This document shows, piece by piece, positions 23,235-34,851 of a DNA stretch of 64,000 bases. The stretch is taken from positions 38,129 to 102,128 of the forward strand of contig MU119402.1 of NCBI GenBank assembly GCA_014904845.1, read 5' to 3'. How positions within the stretch are numbered: position 1 is the stretch's first letter; each line of letters begins with the position of its first letter. The notes under the pieces are model-generated. The model saw only the letters and a program-made list of their open reading frames with translations. It did not search any database and was not told the origin of the DNA. The position numbers and the translations under genes are program-made. Source of the stretch: Acephala macrosclerotiorum. Its lineage: Eukaryota; Ascomycota; Leotiomycetes; Helotiales; Mollisiaceae.

Positions 23235-25428
23235 TCAGAATCCGTCAGGAAACGATCTTGAAAGTCCCGGCTCCTCCCAATATATTTCTCTCCACTCATT
23301 GTTTAGATTCATTAGATCAGACGCATTCACGACAAAGTCTTCTGGGCTTTTGTCAGTCTGTGTCAAGATCCCATTCCAGTCCTCTGGAAGTTCTGGCGGA
23401 TTCTGAACCATTGCTGTCGTCTTGTCTCTTGCCGCATCTGCTGCATCAGCTAGCATATCTAGGTCTATCCGTCCGCTTGAATTCCATGTCTCATCACGTA
23501 CTGAAATACTGTCAGGGATCTCGGTGGGCTCTTTCCCTTCCGGAACGCTGGTATTTTGTGCTTGATCGTGCTCTACACTGCCTTTGCCCAAGCGAATTCC
23601 ATGCTGTACATGCGAGCTCTCTTCAAAGAATCGTAGTATTGACTCGGTGTTGATCCAGTATTCTGCCAGCTTCCTCAACGAGAGAAGAGTAGAATCGAAT
23701 CGACGGAGGGCATTGATCGCCAAGACTGGATTTGAGAACCTTAATTCGACACTGACTTGAATCATAGCCGTGAACAAAGCATTGATGTCCGATATCCAGA
23801 GGTACTTGATGCGATCCTTCTGCCTCAAATCTTCGAAGATGCTAGCAACGGCGATCGCAGCAGCACTGCATATATCCGAGTCGTTCCGTCCAACATCTTC
23901 TGATCGTTGAGAAGCTCGAGGATGTGGCCGATGCAGCAGGATCAAGAAATTGTTATATGTTAGATGTAGAGATGAAGCCCAGAGACTCATGTTGGAAGTG
24001 ACCATCTGGAGATGAGAAGGTAGCATGAGACACCAATTCGCAAGGGCTGCATCTCCGCCCCCTAGGGCAGCCTTGCGATCTTCTGGACTGACTCGAAGGC
24101 CGAACCTTTCTTTGACTATCTTCGATATCAGGAGGCAGAGCTCAGTGTGTTTCTTGACGTAGTCGACCTGGACATTAGGGCCGCAACCTTCAAAGTCTGA
24201 GTCGCTTAGGGGCTGCACATCGCATTCATCCAGATTTCTGTGCCGCTGTCAGTCAAAGCAGAGAAGTGCAAACAAGAAATACTTACATCGCTTGTGGGCG
24301 CCCGTATGACAGTGAGACAGTGACATCAAACTGCACTAGGATCCACCATGTCCGCCTCCATGTCCTCATGTCGTGATGTATCAATGTGCTCGAACCCGCA
24401 TCACGGTGCATACCTAAACCCATAGCAATTCGAGCAGCTATACCCACCCAGTGACACGCATTCGCTCCTATGTCTTCAGCTCCATCAGAGTGCCACGTGA
24501 GTAGCAGTGCTGCCTGTACGACGACATCTCGGTTCTTTTCCAATCGTGCATCAAATAGCATTTTCGCTCTCCTAAAGAAGGTCGCTTTCAAGACTTCTCG
24601 ATCTGGACGTTCCCGCAGGACGTGAGCTCCAACCAAGAGAATAGCCTGCAGAACAAGAAGGGAAGGCGGGTCTGCTGGATTCCGACCCCTATATTGTCCC
24701 ATGAAAATATCCTCGTCCACGATCGGGCAACCTGGGTTGATGTGAGTGAAGTAGGCTTCCACGAACTCATCAGCTAGAGCTTGATCCGGCAGGAAGGTGG
24801 CCTCACGAGGCATCCGGTCTGGTTCATGAGTGATATACTGGCGAGCAATCTCATCACTGGGAAAGTGATGGGCAGTCTCGTTCTCCCCACCATCTCTTTG
24901 ACGGACTAGGAAGTTGATGTTCGAGACATCTTTGCCAACATATATGATCCTGACTCCTCTTTGGATTGATCGATGGCCGATATCTTTTTGGCTGATGAAC
25001 TCGACGAGATGACGTCTTTCAGAATCATCCTTTGGGCTGGAGGTTGTATTGCCAGCATTTTGAGAGGATGTCGTAGATAGAGAGGTATTCGTCAAAGCTC
25101 CATCAGATGTTTGGGCTTGAGGCGCGTTGGAGGGGCCGTGAGACTTCTGCTGGATTGGTACTGAGTTGTCCGAGGATCGTATGATGGTACGTCTTTTCTT
25201 CTCATGAATTCGACAATTGGCTCATTGAGAATTGATACACGTCGAGCACGGAAATCCTCTTTTGTAGGCATCACATCGTACCTTTCGGTCGTGACAGTTG
25301 CTGCATACGGCTCTGCCTGCTTCAGTCAGATCATTCATCCCCAGTTTTTTAGAGATTCCACTTACTCAGCTTGTGCCTTAGAGTTGAGCTATGATGCTAG
25401 AGCTCACATTACCCGTCAATGAGGCCAT
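23235..25428 (-). pseudogene. Zn2Cys6 transcription factor (Fungal_trans) with a TGA inside the zinc cluster
   Basis: A short first exon (25428-25413, ATG GCC TCA) joins exon 2 at a GAAGCAG acceptor near 25311. Exon 2 encodes the Zn2Cys6 cluster: CSNC, then RKVRC, then PCSTC, then NCRIHEKKRR. A TGA at 25224-25222 interrupts the last loop between the fifth and sixth cysteines. The frame then stays open through the Fungal_trans domain (LLVGAHVLRERPDREV, ANACHWVGIAARIAMGLGMH, TWRRTWWILVQFDVTVSLSYGRPQ). An intron near 24287-24240 joins RPQA to INLDECDVQPL, and the last exon ends at 23235. Without readthrough or a downstream start the protein would lose DNA binding. Such regulators often control a neighbouring pathway; the divergent aminotransferase is a candidate target and is also broken. 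Confidence 0.8.
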
Positions 25429-26061
25429 TCCAATCAATTCAGGTATCCGTTTTCTGTGAAGCAAATGATGTTACGTTCGAAATAGCCTGTTCCTCCAGGA
25501 CGAATCGCCGAAATCCCACTCTTGCTCAGGCTGAGTTCGCTGCAGGCCTCATCGCTGGAACCCCTGCCACTCGCCACTATGCAAGCTGGCACATGCTGTA
25601 CACAGCTATTGCCACAGCGCTGAGGAGACTAGTCGTCAATTGGCTATGTGTATTGTTTTCTGTAGGAGGTTATCGCAACGCGTGCAGCAATTTGCCACTG
25701 AAACGTGATGTCTCAGCGCGTCAAAAACGCCAACCGACACTCAACGTTGACGACGGCTTTAGTCTTCCAACAACATCAATATACATCACCGTGATGTGCG
25801 AAGTACGTCTGTGGAAAGCTCTCCATGCCGAGCTTTTGATCCATTCGAATTGTAGCAGAATGGTGTAGAGAAGCTGGAGAAGCTGGCGACGTGACCAATC
25901 ATTCCACCAAATCGCCGTGATTCAGTGATCACCCATTCTCGGTGAGAATGCATGTTTTGTGTACATAATCATAATCCATCCATTTGCGTGTTTTATTCTG
26001 CTTCTGTTTTTTGAATCCCAGCATTGATCCACAGAATCTTGTACTTTCATCACTCATCCAG
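25429..26061. promoter_or_regulatory. Divergent region between regulator and class III aminotransferase
   Basis: 633 bp. A long + strand ORF at 25419-25868 overlaps the regulator start and shows no recognisable domain. No CGG-N-CCG operator pair was confidently seen. Confidence 0.4.
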
Positions 26062-27507
26062 AATGCCAAAAGCAGACTCCCGGCCAACTATCCCAGCAGT
26101 TCCTGAGCTAGGCTTGACTGTCAGGGGACAGACAAAGGTCTCCTCAGGTCTCGATGCCGCTCTGACACTTGCAAAGAAGCGTTTTGATGAAAGAAATCCA
26201 ACATCTGCGAAGCTTTTTGAAGAAGCAACCGAATATCTTCCTGGAGGAAACACCAGAACTCTGTGTACTCCGCCCCTTTTCTAACATGCATGAAGAAAGG
26301 AGAGCACTACCAAGTCTTTGGTGAAGATGGACACGTGTAGGTCCTCACCTTCCCATCTAAGGCTCTCGAATCTCACATTATTTAGATCACAGACTTCGTC
26401 GGCGAGCTCACAGCAGCTTTGTATGGACACTCTCACCCCCTGATCCAAGCCTCCCTCATCAGCACAATCAACACCGTCGGCCTCAACCTCGGATCAACCA
26501 TCGCCCAAGAAGCCAAACACGCAAAACTAATTTGCGAACGCTTCTCCCTCTCCAAAGCCCGCTTCTGCAACTCCGGCACAGAAGACAATATCCACGCCCT
26601 CGCCGGTGTTCGTTACTTCACAGGCAAACGCAAAATCGTCGTCTTCAGTGGTGGGTATCACGGCGCCGTACTCGGGTTCTGGGACGGAGTCCAAGAAAAT
26701 GGTGTCGATAAGCACGAGTGGGTCATTGGGCGATATAATGATGTTGAAGGGGCGAAGAAACTGATTGACCAGGATGATATTGCTGCTGTGTTGGCGGAGG
26801 GTATGCAGGGAGCTGGTGAATGTATCATTGGAACCAATGAGTTCTTGATGCAGATTCAGGAAAGTGCGAAGAAGGTTGGTGTGGCCGGTATTCATTTTGG
26901 ATGAGGTTATGACGAGTAGACTTGGGCCAGGTGGGTTGCAGGCTATTGAGGGGTTGAAGCCAGATTTGACGACTTCTGGGAAGTACCTTTGTGGTGAATC
27001 GGCGTTTGGTGCTTTTGGCGGGAGGACGGATATTATGGCTGTTTATGATCCGAGGTCACCGAATTCGCTGGCTTACTCGGGGACTTTCAACAACAATACC
27101 CTCGCGGTGAATGCAGGCTTTGTTGGCTTGTCTGAGATCTGGAAGCCGAACGTTGCGGCTGAGTTCAACTGTTCAATAAGATGGGCGATGCTTTCAGGGC
27201 AAAGCTTTAGGAAATCACGAAGGGCGCGAAGGACACGAAGGTGAGTGTTATAGGTAGAGGGGCGTTGAGCGCTATTCATTTCTCGGCCAAGGGTACCACG
27301 GAGATCTCTTGCAGGGAGGCAATTGATAAGGATTGGGGATTGAAGGACTTGTTCTACATGGAGATGATGGAGGATGGGCTTTGGGCTTTGGATCGCTAGG
27401 AGGGGAAGCATTGCTCTCATTTTGGGTACGCCTCAGAGTGAGTGGACCGATTTGTCTGTGTTGTTAGAGAGTTTTTAGAGAAACACAAGGACCTAGTGTC
27501 TTTGTAG
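26062..27507 (+). pseudogene. Class III aminotransferase, glutamate-1-semialdehyde aminomutase-like, decayed
   Basis: The N-terminus MPKADSRPT and LFEEATEYLPGGNTRT are intact. The frame breaks at ~26270-26285 before CMKKGEHYQVFGEDGH. An intron (26335-26385) leads to ALYGHSHPLIQASL, ARFCNSGTEDNIHAL and VFSGGYHGAVLGFWDG. A second frame change at ~26893 precedes ILDEVMTSRLGPGGLQ, the Asp-containing PLP motif. LTTSGKYLCGESAFGAFGG holds the Schiff-base Lys. A third change lies near 27170, a TAG at 27208-27210 (fits CAG to TAG), and a fourth near 27390 before ARRGSIALILGTP. The family moves amino groups using PLP. With at least four frame changes and a stop, this is a pseudogene even if one lesion is an assembly error. 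Confidence 0.85.
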
Positions 27508-28058
27508 TCCAGAAAAGTTTCCCTCTGTCCGTCTTATTTGGCAACCCATCTCAAAGTCGGTACATTCACTCGACCCGCAAAGAAGCGAGAAGATCCAGTC
27601 AAACTTAGGCGGAAGCATCAGATGTGCAATGAGAATCCGTCATTGTCCTAGGAGCGTTGGTACTTTGAGCTGAAAAAGGCCTCTCAATGGACTCACCTTC
27701 ACAGCAGAGCTAGGCTAAAGAAAGGCAAGGCTGGAGCTTCTTGACCTGAAATTGTTCGGTAACTGTAGATGTGCAACTAAATTTTCTCTGTCTCATGTAA
27801 TTTGAGACAATGATGTACGGAAATACTCCTGATATCCTTACCTTGGCGAGGAATTTGTGCCAGCGCCAGCTAAATTAAACGCGTGCTACAGATCTCTACC
27901 GGGGATGCATCCGACCTCAGATGTACGACGAAAGTTCAGCAATGTCCCACTTGGTTAGAGGACTTTGGCGTTTCCATGAAGGACATAATGCAGCGCGTAA
28001 TCCCATTCTTTCAGCAAAAGATTTCCAACCATCATACAGTCCTCTTCTCAGTACCATC
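27508..28058. other. Convergent intergenic, 0.55 kb
   Basis: Between the aminotransferase relic and the 3' end of the DUF1349 gene. Nothing recognised. Confidence 0.55.
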
Positions 28059-28739
28059 CTACAACTCAAATCCCTCCGCCCCAATCTCCAAGTTCTTCCC
28101 CTTCGCCTCATCGAAAGGGTCCGGCCGTGCGCCATACACACCCACCATCACGCTCTCAACACCCCTCCTCTCCTCTTCAAAGAATACCCAAGGCACTTTC
28201 CTCACTGATTTTCTTTCCTGTCCCTCGCTTAAAACGTAAATCATCAACGCATCACCCATCCTCTTTATTTGCAGCGTCAATTTATAAGCGCCCTTTTCAC
28301 TTGGCTCTTCCAGCTCAAAAAGACTCCAGTCACTCCACTTCTCCCTAACGACAATACTACCCCATGCCTTACCCTCCCAAACTTCGATGCCGGCCTTGAT
28401 CCATCTCGGATGAGTTTGCTTCCTCCCTTTCTTCAACTCCTCGGCTTCAACCCCTGCCTTAGGCAAAACAAAAACTAGTCCTCCTTGATCAAATTGTAAA
28501 GTTGGATTTAGAACATTTAATCGGTCTGGGAGTGAGAGTGTGAAAGGAACAGAGATAGTGGCTTTTGCAGAACTGAACGAGATGAGGGGGATCTGAGTGT
28601 AGAGGATTGGCGCGTTGAAATGGTAGCCATGGGTCGGCGATGCAAAGATGTCGGTACGTGGAGGTGTGAGTATCGTGAAGCTGTCTGAAATAGATTCTTG
28701 CTCTTCAACAGTGTTGACGGTGTGGATAGGGGAAGCCAT
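28059..28739 (-). CDS. DUF1349 family protein (concanavalin-like fold)
   Basis: Single exon of 226 residues; the ATG at 28739 opens MASPIHTVN. The DUF1349 core is clear: LQFDQGGLVFVLP, RWIKAGIEVWEGKAWGS, VVREKWSDWSLFE, then MGDALMIYVLSEG and VPWVFFEEE near the C-terminus. The family is a lectin/glucanase-like beta sandwich without known catalytic activity in fungi. Intact, cytosolic (no signal peptide), divergent from the DUF3445 gene with 541 bp between starts. Confidence 0.88.
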   Translation of the reverse strand: MASPIHTVNTVEEQESISDSFTILTPPRTDIFASPTHGYHFNAPILYTQIPLISFSSAKATISVPFTLSLPDRLNVLNPTLQFDQGGLVFVLPKAGVEAEELKKGRKQTHPRWIKAGIEVWEGKAWGSIVVREKWSDWSLFELEEPSEKGAYKLTLQIKRMGDALMIYVLSEGQERKSVRKVPWVFFEEERRGVESVMVGVYGARPDPFDEAKGKNLEIGAEGFEL

Positions 28740-29280
28740 CGTCACACGTGACTATAGAAGTCTCCGATTCTTTGTCCAAGGAAACTCGTGCAGAACCAAT
28801 GCTGGGAAACGATATAGTCCAATTGGTGCTCAAGATATGCCACGAACTGCGAACGAGCTTGGAATACGCTTTCGGAAGGTTCGAACATATCCTGTCTGCC
28901 GCATCGCATCGGCTTCACCCCGCTACAAATTCGCCTCGGCGACACTTCACAATCATGATCCCATTATCCCACTTGTGTTATTAACACTTTCATATAATGA
29001 TAGCAGCGATCGCAAAGAAGCCACACATGAAGACGGATAATAGATCCCATCGCCAAAACGCCGAAACGCCGAGATCATGCAATGATTGCAGAAGTGGGAT
29101 GGTGCAGTTCATCGAGTTCGGCCAATCACGGCGCGGGTACTGGGAGTATTACCACCACCACTCATCGTGGCGTCGCAAAATTTTTGTAGACATTTCCACT
29201 TGTTTAGAAATTGTTTTGAATGGGATATTGTTGGTATATCGAGCCAAATGTATCGTTCTGGACCTCGATAACAGCAAGAA
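28740..29280. promoter_or_regulatory. Divergent region between DUF1349 and DUF3445 genes
   Basis: 541 bp with several short ORFs that look like chance frames. An ACACGTGAC motif with a CACGTG core lies at 28743-28751, directly upstream of the DUF1349 start. Confidence 0.4.
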
Positions 29281-30525
29281 ATGAATGCGACAAGTGAAGC
29301 CACCCAGCTTTGGGAGCTCGGTTACTGGCCTTTGACGTATCTTGCTCTTCCTACTGCTTTGGCTCTCCTTTTTTTGTACTTTCGAGTCCCTTCAGCCTCA
29401 AGATCTAAGACTGTTCCTGCGGCTTCGCGAGTAAGCAGCAAAGATACTGGCTCTTTTAAGTCCATGGGCTTAGTGGAGCCATTTACTTTTAAAAGTGATT
29501 GGGACACTGAGGAGCCTCGAAAAATCTACAAGTTCAACCCAAAATATTTTTTGACTATGGGTAAACCCTTGACTCCAAGACTAGAACCATAAATGCTAAC
29601 TATTTTGAGGTCTGACAAACACCAACATAAACTTCATCACCCAAATCGACAAACAATTCCCTGAACGCCTAATTGAGCGCCAAAGAATCCTCGACACACA
29701 TCCCAACGCCCTAAAATGCCTCCCAACAGCCGTCCTCATGGTCACTGAGTTATACACTTACCTCATAACGCACTACCTTCCTCAACGTTACCCCGCCATT
29801 TTCACCCCTCAATCAGATTCTCTCCTTAACAAGGTCACCAACAAACATCTCCCCTTAACGCCACCTTCAGATCCGATTGAGTCCCTCCAGCTTCTGGCAG
29901 TGAATATCGATGAGGATTTCTTGATGCTTTTACCAGCACCAGATGGAGATGGCTACTCACTGCAGAGTTTTGTTTGGTGCTATCCTGTTGGTTTTGACGC
30001 GGGGTCAAAGCTGGGGTTGACGTTAAGGGAAGCGCATAAGCCGGTTCCGGAGTTTAGGGAGAAGCTGCAGGGGAGTATGGATCGGTATTTTGGGGGCTTG
30101 AGGGTTGGGAGGGTGGTGTACCGTGTGAATGTAAGACACGATTTCCTCTCTCCTCGTCATATGGGGTGGGCGTTGAAAGCTGACGCGAAACATAGTGGGC
30201 AATTGCCACCAACGCCTCTCTCTGTGAAGACGGCGAATACCACCTTTACGAAGGCCAAGAAGTATCTTCAGATACTGACATAGAAATCTCAAACTGTTGG
30301 GTGAGATGCGAGCTGCAAACTTTATTCGCGCTTCCAAAGTCAGGAGGAAGAATCTTGTCCGTACATTTGTACCTCTATCCGTTGCAGCAGATCAAAGATG
30401 AGGGGTTAGGAGAAGAGCTGATTGAGGCGATTGATGGATTGAAGTTGGGAAATGCGCCCGCATTTTGGAGGTATAAGAGAGCGCCGTTATGGCAAGAGAA
30501 AGTGAAGGAATTTTTGAGAAGCTAG
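29281..30525 (+). CDS. DUF3445 protein, heme-dependent oxidative N-demethylase-like
   Basis: Three exons (29281-29560, 29610-30130, 30196-30525) give 376 residues. Both introns are needed: the second (GTAAGA...CATAG) joins RVVYRVN to WAIATNASLCEDGEYHL and removes an apparent frame break. An N-terminal membrane segment (~14-35, LTYLALPTALALLFLYFRV) anchors the protein. The DUF3445 blocks are MGL/IDKQFPERLIERQRIL, LQLLAVNIDEDFLMLLP, SFVWCYPVGFDAGSKLGLTL, IHxPVPEF-like KPVPEFREKLQGSMDRYF, NCWVRCELQTLFALPKSG and SVHLYLYPL. Bacterial members act on dimethylamine-type substrates with heme; the fungal substrate is unknown. Intact. Confidence 0.88.
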
Positions 30526-31022
30526 TGGGGACATGCATCGGGTAGGGAGGAATTGAACTTGGTGGGGTGGGCAAAGATGAAGGCAAGTTTCGAAGTGTGC
30601 GCTTCAAAGATGTCGCACTCAAAATGGAAACCTAGTGATAAGTTAGTAATCATAGAGGGAAGAGGAGAGCCAAAATATCTTGATCGTTGAAATCACAGAT
30701 TCCCACATTCTCGCTTAAAAAGGGGGCGAGCTAATTACCCTCAAATGTAATTTCTATCCCATCGTGGTTCTCATCTACAAGCAAGATTACGAACTAGTAA
30801 ATGGAGATCCATCACTCAAACCCACCCCATCATCCCAATCCCAAGTGGTAATGTTAGTCTTGGGATCTGCATACGCCTCCGTCCCCACCATTCTCACAAT
30901 ATCGTACTCTTCAGCTCTTGATATTTGCGTTTCTCAATACATAATACAACTTAGCCTGGGTTCCATTTGAATTCACTGCAGTTGCAACGAGTCCTGGATT
31001 TGCCCTGCGACCGCGTTACTTA
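30526..31022. other. Intergenic, 0.5 kb
   Basis: Convergent to the next relic. Nothing recognised. Confidence 0.5.
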
Positions 31023-32390
31023 GTTGACTGTTGAACTAAAAGGGGGGAGGGTGGAAGCAAAAGGGAAGACAAAGATGACGTACATGGCATCAGACCAAGT
31101 AGTTTGGTTCTGAGTGAAGGGTCCATCACCCGGTATATCTATGTCCCAGGCGTATGGGCGATGATTTGAAGCTACAAAATAGGTGGTAAATGAGGTGTCG
31201 CCTTGGTTGGGTGTGGACGGAGGAGTGAGTGCCAAATACCCAATGCTGGAGAATGAAGGCACGTTGCTCGGGCCCCAAGAAGTTGCTTTTTTGGTCATTA
31301 GCCTCTGTTTTATTGATGACAATTGAACGTAACGAGAACTAGGAACAGAGTGAAGTATCTGCCAAACCTGGTGAAGCATAAATTACGCCTACCATTTTTC
31401 CATCCTTCGTATTCAAATCGCAAAACACTATCCAGTAATCCATTAGTGTCCACAAATGTTACCATGAATTGCTACACTCTCTCCTCTCGGTCAATGTTGG
31501 CAACGGCTAGCGGGCCGTTAACATCTTTACTTGTACCATTTAGACTGACAGAATCGTCCCAGCCAGCTCCGAACTGGTTAGACAGTAGCGTGATATCCTT
31601 CTAATTTAAAACATAAACGAGATGCAATTTTTGATTCCTGGGAAGGTAAGTAGCCGCCAAGCTGGAATTTGCGGCCATAAATTCAATCAAGGACGTTTGT
31701 GTGAGGCCCGGTATTGCAGAAAGTGGATAGGAGGAAGTGTTCGAGGCAAGGTTGTAATCAGGAAATCTCATGATTGCTTCGTTGATATTATATCCGCTAG
31801 TTGTGCCAGGGAGAGGTAAAAGATATGTTGCTCCTAACATCTATCAGTCAGTTGAACACTCTTGGTAGAAATGTATCTCACCATAGTAGTGCCGTTCGCA
31901 AAGCAAGCAGCACTCAATCCCGTCCCACTGACCGCCACTTGACCATTGCTGTCAGTACGGATGGCAATAGTAGGTGAAATTGCAACTTCCTTCCCTACAG
32001 TACCCTGTACCAAAATCGAGGTAAAACCACTTTGATATAGGGCGAAGCTTCCCCAATCACATTCAGTCGCAGAAAGAGCCTTGATCGGTGGGTTGAGTCG
32101 GCAGGGCCTGCATTTTTGACGGCTTTACGATGGAGGAGCACGCCAAAGACTGTGCCGACAACAATTATCGTAATTATGAGAAAGAGTAATAGCGAGAGAA
32201 GCTGGCGTTTATAGTGTTTGAGAAGAGACTTTTCGAACCAGAAGGAGGGAATGTTCTTGGCTGCGCAACTGCGTAAACGGGAAGCGGGAAGCGCTTCGAA
32301 GCAGGGTTCTTTGGCGTGGGGATCTGCGACAGAAGCTTCGATGTAAGGTGGTAGATGGTCGAGGTTTGGCTTGAGAGATCAGTAGGTCTT
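31023..32390 (-). pseudogene. Decayed single-pass membrane protein with lectin-like extracellular part
   Basis: Read on the minus strand, an N-terminal Pro-rich cytoplasmic part (PNLDHLPPYIEASVADPHA) leads into one strong membrane segment (LLSLLLFLIITIIVVGTVFG). The extracellular part then continues in pieces: ALSATECDWGSFALYQSGF, TDSNGQVAVSGTGLSAACF, a likely intron near 31881-31841, LGATYLLPLPGTTSGYN, LHLVYVLN, FVDTNGLLDSVLRFEYEGW and a C-terminal SNVPSFSSIGYLALTPPST. One missing base after the membrane helix (in a CCC run) and TAG codons after YVLN and after REERV break it. The layout, a short tail, one helix and WD-like beta repeats, recalls fungal membrane-anchored fucose-lectin-like proteins; this is a weak inference. 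Confidence 0.45.
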
Positions 32391-33376
32391 CAGGTTGGAA
32401 TTGGGAAAGGATACGATACTAGTCTTATAGGGGCCTCCATATCGAGTGATTTGGATTGTCTAAAGCTAGCTCAGGCCATAGATCTTGGGCGACAGTCATA
32501 TGCTGGTTTGGTTGAATGAGTACTCCGTTCGAGACTCGATAATCTGATGACACTTCATCTTCTCCATTCTCGCATAGAAATTGGCGAAAATGGGCACAAG
32601 GCTGGGCTCGTTTCTGTGAGATAAACCATGATTGGGAAGAAAGTAAAGAAAATCATGTGGAATGACCATGATAAGATCGGCGTCACTGTGCCGCTAGACC
32701 CTGGAAGGCGTTCTCAATGTAGAAGCAAGTCCCTGCCAAGCATTGTGACGGCAGCGCATTCGGGTCTTCCCCGGATATTGTACATGTGAAAGCTATTGGA
32801 CTTATCGAGGTCAGGTCGTATTGTAGCTATGCTCGTATTGCAAGGCATAGTGACAAGGCTCGCGGCGAAGCGAAGTAAAAGGCGGCACACCGAGTTTCGA
32901 ACCCCCCCCTGGCAATAAAAGCCACAATTCCGTACAATGCCCCAGAACACAAGGTACTTTGTAGCGAAGCTCTAGAAGAATTTGGTGAGGATTACTAAAT
33001 TGTAAATAACTCTATTTGTAGAATAGCTTCTTATGTTCGTAGCTACTTAGGACTTTGGTGTGCTGCTTTTATCTGACCGAGAGCAAAAGTCACGTCCATG
33101 CGTTTGTTTCCCTTCCCTTCATTTATTCTTAAATGAGAGCGGGGGCTTCAATCATGTTTAATCTGCATAGGCATCTATATGTGAATAGTGGAAGATGAAT
33201 GATGTCTCTCTGACCTCAGAAATATGCAAACGTCGTCACTTAGTTTCGGTCCGCTTAATCTCGTCACCGAGGCGCCACCCTACTCCCCAAAAGCAAAAAC
33301 TCTATTCCAAAGCAAAACAAGCGGGGTGAGCGGGTCAAAGATGGTAAGCATATTTACCCTAACTGTGGCTACGTAG
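32391..33376. other. Intergenic, about 1 kb
   Basis: No gene supported. A CCCCCCC run at ~32890 precedes no tRNA-like fold. Confidence 0.55.
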
Positions 33377-34851
33377 TCAAAATGCACTCAAAGCCTCTCG
33401 TCTCGAAACAGAATTCGGATCGAAATATGGTTTCTCTCCGACGGACGAGACTCTGTAAGCAGTCCTCTTCCCAAAATAGTCGCTTCATAACCATTAATAG
33501 CTGTACTGGTCTCTTGGAAGGCGTTTAGTTTCGCTTACTTCGTAGCAACATGAACGACGGAACGATCGTCCCAGATAGCGATATCATCCTTTCCCCAGCG
33601 GTTGCGGACTTGGAGATCATGATTCTCGACAAAGAGCTGCTTGACTTGGAATTTAATTATCAGTGAGGGGAGCGCAAGATGGTACCAAAAGTTAAGATGG
33701 AGTGTGGCGTACAGTAGTCTTTGAGTATTTCATTTTCTCGATCAGTGACATCGTTGATCCACCCGTCTCTGAGCGAGTTGACTCCTGTAAAAAGACTCTT
33801 CCATCCTGTTACAGGGTTTGTACGAACAAGAGGGCTGCAATCAATCGGCTCTCAACTCCAATGACATACATACATCCAGAAAAGGGAAGGAAACTCACTG
33901 AACTACTTCAAAAGCATTCGCATCCTTATCCACAACGTTGTCAGGATGCCCTCGTGGACCTCGAACAAGCTCAAACCCGCCATTCTTTGCCTGTCTATGG
34001 AAATTTGGATTCCGGTGCGTGGCAGTCAGTCCATCGACAGCCTTCTGGAAGGGAGGGGAAAGGCGGTCATAAGCTTCATATCCTGATGCCCAGATCGTAT
34101 CGCCTCCGACATCTTCAGGGGCTTCGAGGACCTTGAAGACGCCATAATCAGTTGGGTTATGTTCGAATGTGAAACTTGAAAGAATCAGTAGAGCCAGTAA
34201 ATACTGTTGAGGAAAAACCACTCTGAATGCCAGCCTCCGCTAGCGAGGACCTTGGTATGGCCATATTTGTCTTTGTGCCAACCACGTCGTTGCTCCGAGG
34301 ATATAAGGGATATTTCGTCGTCTTGAGCTCCTTCTTCGTCGATGGCGAAGTTCTGTTTGTAATTGCTCAGAGGGTGGCGGTACAACTGCACTCGCATGTC
34401 AGGGACTCGAAGATCAAATTCTGTTCCCCGTGGTTCTTCAGAAGAACATACTCCTGCCTGTTTAGGCTTTCCGCTCAGCTCACCAAGTCTCTGTGCTAAG
34501 ATCTTGAGACCTTTATTTGTGAGATCCTGCTTCCGGAAAAACACAACGCCACGTTGTGAGACTATCATCCATTAATTCCATTACATTCAGTCGGAGAGCA
34601 AGATTATCCTCACCTGTGATCGCCAAGTCTCGGATCTTTACATCGTCCTCGAGGATCTCGCTCAGCTGTAACTTTGGAAACTCTCTGCCAATGACCGACG
34701 TCACATCGAAGTTTTCATACTCATCAAGCGAGCCTGAGTACTTCAGAGGAGTGGGAAAAGAGCGTGCAGGTGTCGCTATGGTGGCATTTTCAAGCTTCTG
34801 GGTGAGCTCAGGGGAGCTGGCGATATCAACTTCGGCAGAAGGCGGTGCCAT
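33377..34851 (-). pseudogene. TauD/TfdA-type alpha-ketoglutarate-dependent sulfonate dioxygenase, one frameshift near the C-terminus
   Basis: Six exons: 34851-34614, 34561-34222, 34174-33899, 33834-33713, 33644-33539, 33505-33377. They total 1211 nt, one base short of 404 codons. Motifs: RGVVFFRKQDL, then the iron-binding HxD whose Asp codon is split by intron 2 (GGWHS then D in FTFEHNPTDY), GGDTIWASGYEAYDRLSP, NPVTGWKSLF, and WDDRSVVHVAT with the distal iron His. The missing base lies at ~33460-33466 (an A in GGACTGC). It shifts the last ~35 codons, including the YRVSSVGEKP block with the Arg that binds alpha-ketoglutarate. The family releases sulfite from taurine and other sulfonates (yeast Jlp1). 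The gene diverges from a DAL5-type transporter. Confidence 0.87.

Noticed and set aside
25419..25868. 149-codon + strand ORF between regulator and aminotransferase
   Set aside because: It overlaps the regulator's first exon antisense, has no domain-like pattern and fits a chance frame.
30130..30240. Apparent frameshift in the DUF3445 gene
   Set aside because: A 65-bp intron (GTAAGA...CATAG) restores frame and joins N to WAIATNASL; the gene is intact.
32880..32960. GGTTCGAAAC on the minus strand, a tRNA B-box-like word
   Set aside because: The flanks do not form a T-stem, and no A-box or acceptor stem pairs at tRNA spacing.
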